A stretch of DNA of 64,000 nt from Paragonimus westermani (lineage: Eukaryota > Platyhelminthes > Trematoda > Plagiorchiida > Troglotrematidae). Both the position numbers and the translations under genes were made by a program. The stretch lies in the NCBI GenBank assembly GCA_008508345.1, contig QNGE01000109.1, positions 124,001 to 188,000 of the forward strand, written 5' to 3'. The notes under the pieces are model-generated. The model saw only the letters and a list, made by a program, of their open reading frames with translations. It searched no databases and had not been told where the DNA came from. Below, piece by piece: positions 37,001 to 49,263 of the stretch. Every line of letters starts with the position of its first letter. The first letter of the stretch is position 1.

Positions 37001-40000
37001 GACGATAGAAACGGAATGTACTACACTAGTAGACACACTATGATCTATAGTCCATTGGTCAGAAGGAATCCCATTTTGGGGGTCCTTCCTAGCAGGAGCA
37101 TCAGGATTCTACCAATGAGTACATAGAAGGTGATGAAAAAATTTCGTCAGGTTTTAACGTTTTTTCAACGTAATCCTTCACGAACATAGAACTTTTAATT
37201 TGATGTAGCACACGAGGATCAAAATCGGAAAAAGCTAACCATCGGGATTTGTGCAGAATGATCAACTGTTATCAGTTTCAGAGCAAACAGTCTGAGTCAG
37301 TATTGTTAAGCGTCGCTTTAGAAACCGCCACCACTCGTGGGGTGCCAGTAAACAGCAACGTGGTAAACGTGTCGAACGGGCCAACAACTTGATCTGTTTT
37401 TATGATGCGCCTAATAACGGATTATGTCGGGTTACTGGTCTCATGCCGTGTTGTCACTGTCTACTGCGTCATGTCACATACTAACCGCTTTTTCATACGT
37501 TCAGCCATTTGTCGCTGCAACCACTGCCCTTTTTGACCATGAGGAGGTCACCAAGACTGCGATCAAACCAACAGATTATGTGGGAACCAAGGCACTTCGA
37601 GATAAGTGTAACGGACGCAATTTCAGTGTAGGATGAGAATCTAGCCAGTGAAGACTGTAATTTGCAGGTTACCTCAGTTATGACGTGATAAATTCTGAAG
37701 CGGATAGTCAGCAATACCCATTTCCTTTCAATTGTACACATATCAGTCTTGTTCGTCCTTTGCTTGCTAAGAAGATCAACAAAATTCCCAGAGTATCTGA
37801 TTGCGACTGGGACATTACTTAAGATTTTATTTCTCCTTCCTAAGCAGCCATCAGTACAAACCTATGATTTATACGAGACATCCTTACTACAAAAAAGACG
37901 CAGGTGACGGGCATGTCAATTAATGCCCGCTGCCTGTGATCTTGCGATGCATCCGCGTTTTACTGGATGATAATATGATTCATCCTTGTAGAATCACAGA
38001 CGTCTCATACGTACACTTGGACGATTAGCAGCACACTAGCAGAGAAACAAATTGCTAAGAATCTACAAATTCTGATTCTACATGGAAAATTTTCAGAAGT
38101 TCCTTTTAGACAAATGAAGCCAATCGGAGCCTGTGCATCGCAGATAAGAGATGAGCCGAAAACAGGCGAAACGTTATTATCTCGTGACATCCATCTTCCT
38201 TGTTGGTTGGTGAATGGTATCAAGTAAGCGCCTTGTTTCAAATACAGAAGCTGAATATTTACCCATATCAACAAACTCATGAGAAATGTATTTACACTTA
38301 CTGACCCCAAACTTGTACTGTCGTTCGCGTAACTCGTGGTTAAGACAGTACATTTCGCCGACAATCATTTGAGCTTCAACATATTTACCAGAATTTATCA
38401 ACCAGAGCATACAATTTTATCTAGTCAGTTACCAGTAACAATTGTCACCCATCTCTGTTTGTGTAGTTCTTGCTAATGGTGTTTTAAACAACGATAGTAA
38501 GCTCTTCCAAAAAGCGTTGAACTTCTTCTATGCTACGGGGTTGAACAAAAACCACCGAAAATAACTTTCGAATCAAAAACTCTTTCAAAACATTATACGG
38601 TTATAACCGATGGATTGGGTCAAAGATGATTCTACCAAAAGCAGCCTGGTTTGTACAGCGAACATTCTTCCTACGGCTCAAACTTATCTGAGCTGCATAA
38701 ACTGTCGTGAAGCTGACCAGGTGATTTTCATATAAATTCCTGTGCTTTTTAACATTATCCGGCATTTATTGGTGTGCAACACTTCACCGTTGTCACTTTA
38801 TATCAATTGATACTCAAGTTACAATTAAGGGTTTGTCTACATTTTTTCTCATATTTGAGTTTCTAACCACCTATAATCGACAGTTTAAGATTTATTGTTG
38901 TGTTTTGAGGCGTGTACGCTCAAACAGACGTCTGCACGTGCCGTCTATAGTTTCTGGTATTTGGTTGGTTTACACGATAGGACGTTAATTACACTGTGAG
39001 TGAATGTCGGGTTTGTGATTGTGCAAGTTTCTAACACCTTGTCCACCTCCTGTGTTTCACCGGGAAACAATGCTTTCCGACATCGACAGAAGCAACTATT
39101 TAAGAATGTCCTCATTTTATGAAGTGATTCAATCTTCCTGAGAGGAGCTCTGTTCCGCCGCTACCCCATTTGTCATTTTTGCCTGGCTTTTCCAATGTCC
39201 AGCTGATGTTTTATTTTTAATAATAGCCCTTTGGTATTTTAGACCCGACTAGACTGTGTCAGGTTATTCTTTCCGGAAACCGATATTTTTGCAAATTTTT
39301 ATGAGTTAGTTCAGCATCGTCGAATTACCACCCCCAAATTGTGAGAGAGATAAGTAAAAGATAGGAAAATTGTCTTTTAAAGCGGAAAATTTGTCAGTGA
39401 GCTGACGGAAAAGCGCGTACTACCATAATTATCTGGGTTTCCTCTGATTGTCGAATGTTACGTAGTCACTAGGATTAGCGACATTGTTACCGATTCTGTA
39501 AGACAAAAGAATAAGACGTGTGTTGATTGAAAACTATTAAAATATTGTTGCTCAATGTAGCAAGATAAGAATCAAAAAGGACACTGTTACCAAGATAAAT
39601 TGCAAGTTTTTCATTTACATGTTGCTCAAAAATGTCCGTGACTGACAGACAATTGCTTGTCAAATGTCTTCATAACATGCTGAAATAAATTTGGAGTATA
39701 TGCATTTATGTCCATTACATGTTGTACCTCAAATATAGTAATGCCACTAAGCACCCCCACTTCTTGCTTGTAATCCTCCAATCACACAGAGTTATTCTGG
39801 TAAGTGTGCCTCCAAAATTCTTAAACACGAAGTAGGCAATTACCCCGTAATGTATACCCGCATTCAATGGAAGTTCCACGAGAAATCTTATTCCAAGTGA
39901 TCACAACTATATGTCGCCCACATTCCGTCCAACGTTAGGTTATCCAGCAATTTCTCATAGGATTTAGTTCAGCAAATTCTGGCATATGCACACATTTGGA

Positions 40001-43000
40001 AACAACAAGAGTAGTGAGTATTTCACCACAAGGATCTAGTTTTCTCTAACAGATTCATTGTAGGCAGTCCTCGCCCCAGACTGATATGTAGTCGTCTTGA
40101 GTGTAAACGGACAATGGGCTCGTTAGCTCCACCGCGATGCAGATGATGACGCACAGCGATGTATCTTCGTTGCAGATAGCTGACAACCTTGTGAGAATAA
40201 TACTTACACGGTTCTTCTTTTGTGTTCCTTCCTTCTGCCTTTAGCGAAAATGGCATTTCATCTCATCACGCAATCTGAGGAGCGAATCTTGATTCATCTC
40301 CCGAAGCTGACCAATAAAATATCTAGCCAGAATAACATTTTGTTATGTCTCTCCATTTTTATGAGAGATCTAACATGTCTTCACCATTTCCTGTCCCTTG
40401 GCTAACTGGATCAAATTCTACACGTTGGTTAACTGGTAACCGTCTAAATGCTAGAGTGAACGAAAATCAAGCATGCAATATGGGTTATGTTAAACTCTTC
40501 AGAAAAGAGTAGATAGAATGTGTGGTGAACTTGAACCCCACTCTGACCGAATGCAATAGAACAACGAAATCGAAGTTCTCTGTATAAAATGACACTGTTG
40601 TTTGATGTTCGAATCCGTATTAGGCAATCTCATTCGCGGCTTATTTTGACTGGAGATAAAGTGAGCGAAGTTCGAGCCCCAACCAATCATCTCGTTACTC
40701 GATATCTTATAACAGGCTGACAACAGCCGGAGAACAATTGGTATTCTTATATAGCAGTCCGATCTACCCACTGTGAGGTCAGTTGTACATCGTTCTGCAC
40801 CGTTTTCTCATGAATGTCTGTGTAGCTTTCAAATCCCACCTATATCGAAAAGTTGCAGTACTGATTAGCTCTAACCACAGGGAAGTTCGAATCCTTTGTC
40901 TTCTTTCTGAGTCGGATGACTTGAATGTCTACCTGTGTACGTAGGCCGTAATATTCGTCTTGAATCAACAAAATCTCCGACTGCTTACTAAATTAAATTT
41001 GTGATATAATACGATGAATACCATTACATAACCACGCATTTCACCTTTTAAATAACTCAGCCTACAGAATTTACAGCCGGCTCATCTGGGTGAAAACTTA
41101 GGGTGAATCGATAGTCATTGATGTAATTTTGTGCTCAGACGAACATGCTAATTAAATTCTGTCACCTTTATGACTTTCTCCTTTAAGCTTCACATCTTTT
41201 TGAACTATTTACCAATCTAGATACCCACAGAATGATTTACTGTAATATACATGCTGTCATGAGTACATAAGGATAAGAACTTATTGATCATCGTCAAGCA
41301 ACTGCATCAGTTTCATGCCTTTTTCCGTTTCGTAAAATTGACGCAATATTCAATCAATTCATTCGTTCCCATATGCCTCCATTTGCACTTAACCACAATT
41401 TTGTCACTGTCAGTTCAATTTCAATAGGTCACTCGTCCTCCATCCACTGACTGTCACTCTGCCACACCTGTCGTTTCAGTGAATGGAGAAAAAATCGTAG
41501 ACTAGACAATAAGCTTACCACAATTTATGAAAAGTGGACTGAACTTGACGATTAAATGGATATGATTTTCAAAGTTTCCAGATTTTTACTTCAGTGATCT
41601 TATATGCATGCTTCCAACCATAAAACTGTTCTCTTGCTTACTTGCTTTCCATGTCCTCTAGCTTACCGAAATTAGGCAGATGGTATAGGGGTCGGAATTT
41701 CCCAATTACCCTTGTATCTCAATAAACGCACTAACGCGGATGAGTGTATCAGCTTGAGGCATTCGGAAAATCAACAAATACAGTCAGTGCTTCAGATTAC
41801 TTAAATCATGTCTGTCCCATACTTACGGATCTTGAATCCAGTGGGCTCAAATGAAGTAAATTCAAGTGTGTTACCTCTATCATTACCATAGCTCGAGGAT
41901 ACCGAGTGGCTTACGACCGCCTACTGACATTGGTTCCATTGCAGATATTAGCTTGCGTAACCGTAACTATTCCTGTCTGGGTTGAAGCAGTCTTGGGACA
42001 CCAAGCCCAATTGTAACTCTGCATGACAGATGACAACGATCAACTTGTATTAGGTCTGAAAACGTTGGCGGCTGTTTAAAGTGTCTACAAGTGGAGTCTT
42101 CCAATCCTACGTGACGCAAAATGATGGAATGGATCCCAAAATACGTATATGAAGATAGAAATACTAAAATTTGCAAAAGATACCACTCACTGCTTTGCAA
42201 TTCAGCTGTCACGAGTGACTTTTACAAACGCAAACGCGATTTGTGGATTTTGGCTGCAATATTTCCCATGTGTGCCGAATGAGGATCTATGTAGGTTTTT
42301 CGGAAAAGTTATGCAACCAATTTACATATCAAAATGGAAGCTGAGTAACTCATCATCAGTCTTTTTGGGGAAGTGAATGAAATAAAAACACACGTTCTGA
42401 TCTGTGCCTTCCGCTGAATAGCTCTGTTCGAGCAATAGTGATATCGTCGAATACATGAGAACAGTAACCACTATAGTACATTTCCATGAAAAGTGGTATT
42501 CCCAGCGTTTGTTCTTCTATCTCGGTTTACATGTAGAAGTAGTTTTATTTCCATAACCTGAACAGTCGAATATGAATTTTTCAGTTATTTTGTCCGACTA
42601 CAAAGCTTTCATCATATAAGTTTTCTATTCGTACACGTTGTTGTTTGTAACAGTAAATATCTCCAAAATTCAATGAAATTTTCTTCCTATTCCCGGTGAC
42701 CAAACTTACCCTGTTGCTACAAATTTCCGAACTTTCAAGCCAGACGGGTCACTCTCAGAATCTACCGTATTTCAATGACTTTGTTTAAAATAACACTCCT
42801 AAATGTACAGCAGACGAATCACTTGTTAGCAATGTCGGCTTAAGTTCGACTCTCTGGGAAAAACTTTGCTTCTTGGTCTTTTCTAGTCATACACTTGTTA
42901 CTTCTCATTGCAATCTTTAATTCCTTTTTTATTAGATTTTGTGAACGGCCAGGTCGTAAATGCAAAATCGTTTCGTTTACATTTATGTGTTCATATTTAC

Positions 43001-43654
43001 AAACTAGTTCTGTGGTCGGAATTGTGGAAGAACTCTGCGTAATAATCATTTTGATTGCTCAATTTTTTTCACGATAACCATAATTTTCTATTACCTAATT
43101 GTGTATCTATCGTATTCAAGCTCACCCCTTCGAGAATGGTTCGCCCTGAAATTCAACAGCGTCGGTCTTGGATTCTTACAGAATCTCATTCCTTTCTCGT
43201 ATTTACTGGAATGTCAAAAACTTCGCCCTGTCCCGCTCAATTAAGTTTGAAGTTCGTCCTATAGCCAAATCATGAAGACTTCTAAACGTTACCATACGAC
43301 TTGAAGTTAGGCAGCTTTATGAACATTTACAGTTTTATACAAAATATATGACACGAAACAACGGTGTAATCTAATGGAAATGCACAGGAAGATTATTTCA
43401 GACCAGATCCAAAACTAATGTTACTGTTGAATGATCGATCCATCCATAAGGGCAATTGCTCCAATGCCAGCCTGCACTTCAGCTAATGCAAATAAGAACT
43501 TATCAGTTGAATACATATATGAACGTATAATTTAGGTACCTGGTTAATTATTTCTCGTTCTATTTCAAGCGGTTGCACTCCAGTTACGATAACTAAAATC
43601 GCCTGAATATTAGAAGCTGAACAACCCCCAAACTGATCGTAGTCTTCTGGTAGG
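31043..43654. other. No gene seen (12.6 kb)
   Basis: This is the largest empty stretch. There are candidate donors with open frames on the minus strand at 38297-38410 and 41827-41920, but without good acceptors. A G+C-richer patch lies at about 34420-34730. A short inverted repeat (CGGGCAT/ATGCCCG) is at about 37907-37928. Much of it may be intronic or intergenic. Confidence 0.45.
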
Positions 43655-43960
43655 TCCACTAGAGGAAAGGCGCTGGATTAGGGTTTCCCTCCTATTGACT
43701 CGCGTCACTAGTGAGTAAGCTTGTCAGAATTTGAACTTGGGTTAATTTTTCACAAGGCAATCATGTTGGTTCCTTTGCAAATCATCTCACCTCAATTACA
43801 GCCAGATTACCACGTCTGATAGCTCAGGAGAGTTGCTCGTGTGAAATGTTCCAATAGTCCGATGACATTAGAAAAGAGTACCGTAACCGTCCTGTTAGCT
43901 CCAATTGAAAAACCGGATGACGTAATCCATATATCTCTCCAGGTTCAACTCAACCGATGT
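43655..43960 (-). repeat. Hammerhead-SINE copy E, decayed
   Basis: The minus-strand copy aligns with the 61-kb copy from the leader (plus 43883-43960, including GTAACCGTCCTGTTAGCTCC) through the tRNA-like part (B-box relic GAATTTGAACTTGGG on the plus strand, about 43729-43743) to the ribozyme region. That region reads CACTA then GUGACGC, a degraded stem II and GGGAAAC. The GAAA is kept but the CUGANGA strand is altered, so it is inactive. Confidence 0.6.
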
Positions 43961-46485
43961 GTTGATTAGTGATGTGATATGTTTTTTGTCTGACACAAAT
44001 GTTGTACTCAACTCTCAATTGGTCGTAGATTTCTCATTCATTACTACTGCACCTCTTCTCGAAACAGTCGAATAACCCGAAAATAATGCAGAAACAAGGT
44101 TAGTTAGAGGTGGGCTACGATTGTTTGGTCGTGTGCAATGTGAGTTCATTTATGCAATGTCCATAGCATTCCTTTCCTGAAAACTTGGCCGGTCGTCCTG
44201 CCTTGATCTTAACGAGTATACGCACCATTGACGTATCCTGTGCATTTTCTGGTTTGAGATGTCTCAATACTAATTTTAGATGTTCCAAGAAAGTTAGGTG
44301 AATTTCGAAATCGAACAAGTTCACAGTGCTAATATCAGATTGGTAGGCTGAAAAACACAGGTAGCGTTTGGCTCTTGCAAAGTGAGAGGACGCGGTTCTT
44401 CCAGGTGCAGAGAGCAAATAAAGTTAGTTTGCGTGGATCTAATCATCCGGGTCAACGTAAGCTGACACCGAGAAATAGTGAACTGCAAAAATTATTGGTT
44501 CCGAGGGCTCTTTTTGAAACGGTCTGGACAAAAGTCCACTTGAATATACGAGCTACGTACGCTTGTGTGATTTTCTAGCTACATTTCTAAACATTTTACT
44601 CCATCTAGAAATGCCTAAAACCTCACAACTTATTTGACTGTTTGACCGAACATATTGAGTTTTCTGAAACGAACAGTCATCGCAAGTTAACCAGAACCAA
44701 ATTTTGTCATATGTTTAACGACATACTTTCTATCATTGTTCACTGGCATACACTGATACATTATTGTTAATTCAGTGTTTACTGATTCCGTCTGAATGCT
44801 TTGTTCCACAACATTTACTAATTTTTATTGACCATGAGTTTTTCTAAGCAGAAATTACATGGATGTTGTTGAAAAACATGATATTTGGTAACCGTGGTTA
44901 TCCGATATTGTAACAACATAGACAATTATTTTCTAGCCTGGCAACAAATGTATTCGTCCACTTGTCTTGGCTGAAATTGTCTATTTATATACATTTGTAC
45001 TTACGACTGAGTAAATCTATCCATGTTTGGGAGAATTTCCATATACCGTACAGCTATAACGTGTCTTTGTTACAAACGTAATCACTATACAGGTCAAATC
45101 AATTTCAAAATATACCACCTAAGGAAGTGGGTAGTTAATAACGGTCGTATACCAGTCAATTTCTCCCGCTAGTTTCGGGGTTCATCGTATTTCTTAATGA
45201 ATGACAAGACAAAATATATATTTGACAGTAGAAACAGATCATAAAAACGTTGCAGATTAATGTTTCCTTAAGTTTCGTTTCTAATGTTTCCTCTGTTAAA
45301 CAGTAGCGCATAAGTCTAGTTGCTTATACTTCAGAAAACATAAGATTTGTTGAAACAGACGTAGTTGATTTTCTGTCACATTTTTATCCACATCTGTGCT
45401 TTATGCTGCGACCAAAACTAATGCGCTGCGATTTGAGGATTTCACGCCATGACCAACATCCACTAGTGCTTCATTCACTTCGACGACCAGAGTGAACGCT
45501 TTTGCATAATGAACGATTTTTGTCACGATTACGTCGTCGAAAGTTGCTCACCCTATTCAGTTAGGTATATTCTGTCTGGTCTGTAACATCCCGTTACTGA
45601 CCTTTACAAGCGCGATGCTGTTGGTTCGACATCGTTTGAATGCGTACTGTTGGTTGTAACTAAACCCTCACCGTTATTATCTGAGGGGTTTATATATTAA
45701 AGTTGAGCCCGTTAGAAGCTCAGGGATTATTGACTGCTTCAGCAGTGAACCACTGAAAGAATATAGGAGGACAAAAACAAGTTTTGCCCGATGGCATGCG
45801 CTTGATGTCAATTTATGTAACACTCCGGAGACGATTATGGACTGCACTAGTAGGAAATGTTAAGAAAGCTGTACCGTGCACGACAATTTCTACAGTTATT
45901 TTCGGCCAAGTTAAGTGAACCAGATTGCATAAATATTTGTCATTTCAACTGGGTGTAAGACAAGACTGGATCAACGATGGAGCTACGGATAACATGCAGA
46001 AATGTAGTTGGGCTTGTTAGCGTTCGGTTGAGCGTCATTAAACCAAAGCTTTAAATTATGTTAGTGTTTTATGAGAAAACGCCGGAAACGACAGTATTGT
46101 TATGAAAAGACAAACCAGGGAAACAAGTGTGCAGTCCGAAGGGATCTGTCAGGAACGGAGAGAAACAGAAGGCGGTATCGAGCACCTAAGTAACACCGGA
46201 GGAAATAACATGTCTTACTACCTTGCGAATGTACGTTCGTAAACGAGGACCACGTTTACAACTCCTTATCGCAACAGTTTTAGCAAAAGCTGAACCAAGT
46301 TGTTTGGTTAGAAGATACAACCCTGAAGCGTAAACCACTTGGATACACCTCTCCTTTCCCTCGAATGTAACGGGATAAACAATCAAACTGCACTCTGTGT
46401 CGTTGGGCCATCAAGTCGGAATTCGGCTCCAAGCAGTGTCGTGGGTTTGTTTTGTCCTAACTGAAATAACCAGTTCCTGTTACAG
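43961..46485. other. No gene seen
   Basis: Short frames only. A minus-strand frame ending at a GTAAGTAC donor near 45003 lacks a clear acceptor. Confidence 0.45.
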
Positions 46486-46869
46486 ATTTGAATGAAGGGA
46501 AAAAAATTGACGGTACAAGATTTTACTAGAGAAAATTTCCGTATATTTTTAAGTGTTCACTACGGACTGTCTCAACAGGCACAACCTTTAATCAAAACAA
46601 ACGGAAAACAGTTATCACTGTTCAGCTGTTACGTCGGTCGCTTCAAAAACGCATTAAAGACTTTACGTATGCAACGGAAAGATGGCACCGAACTACGGTT
46701 GTCTACGCCTAGCCTGACCGAGGTTCCACTGTATCTGATCAAATTGGACGATAATCATCCACGTTTGACACATTATTAGATCAACGAAATGACTGAAAAC
46801 ATGAGCACAGCTCACCTAGGTCCCCAGGTTTGATATTTCTCTATTTGTGAGTGATATGCAAAGAATAAA
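46486..46869 (+). CDS. Candidate compact gene, 95-codon basic protein
   Basis: An ATG at 46492 lies 6 bases after a strong acceptor (CAGTTCCTGTTACAG, ending 46485). A CTAAC branch-point-like string lies about 30 bases upstream, at 46457-46461. The frame stays open 95 codons to TAG (46777-46779), and an AATAAA poly(A) signal follows at 46864-46869. An in-frame TGA precedes the ATG, so the ATG is the start. The acceptor would then serve a 5'UTR intron or spliced-leader trans-splicing. The protein is Lys/Arg-rich, without signal peptide or membrane helix, and contains FSCYVGRFKNALKTLRMQRK. No family is recognised. The combination of acceptor, frame and poly(A) signal within 400 bases is the main evidence. 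Confidence 0.35.
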
Positions 46870-48777
46870 AAGAGCCCGAGCAAAAACAGGACGGATTTAG
46901 TGTGACATTATATATATTAAAAATTAGGCTGAATTAAAAAATTTCCTAAATGGATCAACAAACCACATTACTGATTATCAGGAATTTTAAGCACGCACTT
47001 GATATATTTAACCACAAAAACCCTCTAGATATCCTGTGACATACAATAGACAATAATAGTGACCTTCATGCGGTGCAGCACGCACCATCCTATGTCAGAA
47101 ATCGTTCAAACTTTCTCTAGGTTAAAAGTAAAACACCCTGAACGTTGTGCGGGTGAAATCACAATTTCGTAGTACAGTAACGTCGTCAATAAAAAAAACT
47201 TAGGTCTCAAAATCATGCAAGAATTTAAGGAGAGATCTTTAGCCTTCAGGTCAAGTGCTAGCTAGACTGAAAGTCCCCATACCCCAATTTGGTTTGCGAC
47301 ACTTATGTCAGATTCTGGACACAGTCAACACACAAGACAGAAAGTAGGGAACCCTTGATTTATGGTTGTTTTGTTGAAGGTAAGTTGAAACCTCAACTGT
47401 AACTAAACTGATGGCTTTAGATGCGCATCCTGAGGTCATCCACACTGCTGTGCCGTGCGTTGGTCCTGATTTATCAATGGATCAAGTGGTGTGTCTGTCA
47501 CAGTGATGGGTTCATACGCATAGGTATACAAATCCTGCACTTTTCCAGAGTTAACCTCCAGGGCAAATTTGTTTTCCACAGACTATGAGCTCAGGTGCTA
47601 TGGAGCACCCTTGGTCCCGTTTAAAAAGACAAGTTCTCGAACACAACTTCAAAGGGTACAAGATTTAGAAAAGCATTTTTAATGGCTAGGTACCATAATG
47701 AGGGCACGGTTCTGGGCAATCTGCTTTATTTCACGTCGTTAAGACTAGGATATATCAAAATGGAATGCAACGAGTCCCGCCGTTAGTTAATGCATTCGAA
47801 AATTCGAGTTAAATTTAAACCAGACGACTAAGTACCCGTAGGCCAAACAACGGTTACGTTCCCATGGAATTCAATTCTCTGTGGCGGTTCTTAAAAATTT
47901 ATTTCCCTCATCATAAAGTCGAGTTATTTTGACATCGCCTTGTCAAATATGAATACTGTGCGCCTACTATAATAAATGTTAATTACACTGGAACATCTAT
48001 GTACAAGAATGCGGCTGGATGTAAGTCAGTGGCCAACCTACACACTACAAGTGTGCCACAATAACAGCCAAAGTGATGGAACAATTAATATCTATCAACT
48101 TGCTATACGAGTGCAATATAGGGAAGTACTGAATATTTTGTGGTATTTTCATGTGAGAACCTTAATTAGGCCGTCGTTCGGGTGGAGATAACAGACATCC
48201 GTTAAGCAATCTAGATGGGAGAGACAGGAATCCGAAAACATACCTTCATTACATTTTAAATGCGTAATAACAAAATTAGGAGTTTTGTAAACGGTGTATC
48301 AAAAGAAAATAGATTTTAATGTGCACCCAAGTAATCTCAGTGGTGTTTGAAGAAAATATTTTGGAGAACAGCATGGTCTGTGTGAGATGAATGCACGCAA
48401 TAACGTTGCGACAAGTATGAGTATAGTGCGCTGACGACTATGAAGGTCGGAGTAGTGATTACCCGAAATAAATTGGAAAAAGATCCGAAGTATGAAGTAA
48501 AATGTTTTGTACACGAATATTTTGCATACATCTTACCTGTCATCTTAGCGAAATTAATGCAATTAGTATGTGACAAGCAGGAGTGGAGACAATAACGAAG
48601 AATGGGGGAGTGATAAGCAAGATCAAAATGAACAAGACTCAAAACAAGCTTTCAGATGAAATAACATAAACCAGATAATGTAAGTTATGTTAATAGGTCA
48701 AATGATCGTGAGTACTTCTATGGAGGACGGAGACAGTGTTAGTTAGTGCGTTGAAACTTGATTGGAACCAAAAGTTG
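46870..48777. other. No gene seen
   Basis: A+T-rich sequence with a TATATATATTA run near 46908; nothing recognised. Confidence 0.45.
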
Positions 48778-49263
48778 TTAGAGAGGCGTGGGACAAAAAA
48801 AATGAAAAAAATGAAGTACCGTGAGGTTTTTTGAGGAAAGGAAAATTACCAAGAAACAGGCGAACCGATAACAATTTGTTTCAGGACACAGAACACCCGG
48901 TTTTTGGGGGATAATAACAACAGCCTCAGCAAACCATAGAACTTGCTTCGTTTTCGGGCGGTATATGATATGAAATGCATTGGCACTACAGATAATGTGA
49001 CCTATCTCGTGGATGCACTTCGTGAGTGTACTTCCAACAACGCCAGTTGCACAGGCAGTCAAATGGGAACGTATTCGATGATGTGCGCCCCAAGTTGTCT
49101 CGATGTGCAGCAAGCACACTTGCATCCACAAGTACAGGTGAAAACATGTTACATTTGATTGAGTGACTAGGATAACCAGATCCCTCCTATCTAAGGTAGG
49201 TAGTTGCGTGATTTTCTTAATGTACACATCCAGCGTTGCATGTCTGTCTGGCTGCGGTTGCAA
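48778..49263 (-). other. Longest open frame in the window, 161 codons
   Basis: The minus-strand frame has no stop for 161 codons. Its product is rich in Ile, His, Cys and Leu and has no clear domain, signal peptide or repeat. An overlapping plus-strand frame (48943-49158) is also open. A frame of this length can arise by chance in 64 kb of this composition, and no splice or poly(A) context supports it. It may be an uncoded stretch or a relic. Confidence 0.2.

Noticed and set aside
38297..38410. Minus-strand exon ending in a GTCAGTAAGT donor
   Set aside because: The donor is good, but an in-frame stop lies directly before the ATG and no acceptor or promoter context supports a start there.
40855..40900. 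tRNA-like GAAGTTCGAATCC string
   Set aside because: No cloverleaf can be folded around it and no ribozyme region follows.
41827..41920. Minus-strand exon with GTAAGTAT donor (31 residues)
   Set aside because: The frame is plausible, but the proposed acceptor has no pyrimidine tract.
48778..49263. 161-codon minus-strand open frame as a real gene
   Set aside because: No domain, signal, splice or poly(A) context, and frames of this length can occur by chance in 64 kb of this composition. It is kept only as a noted open frame.
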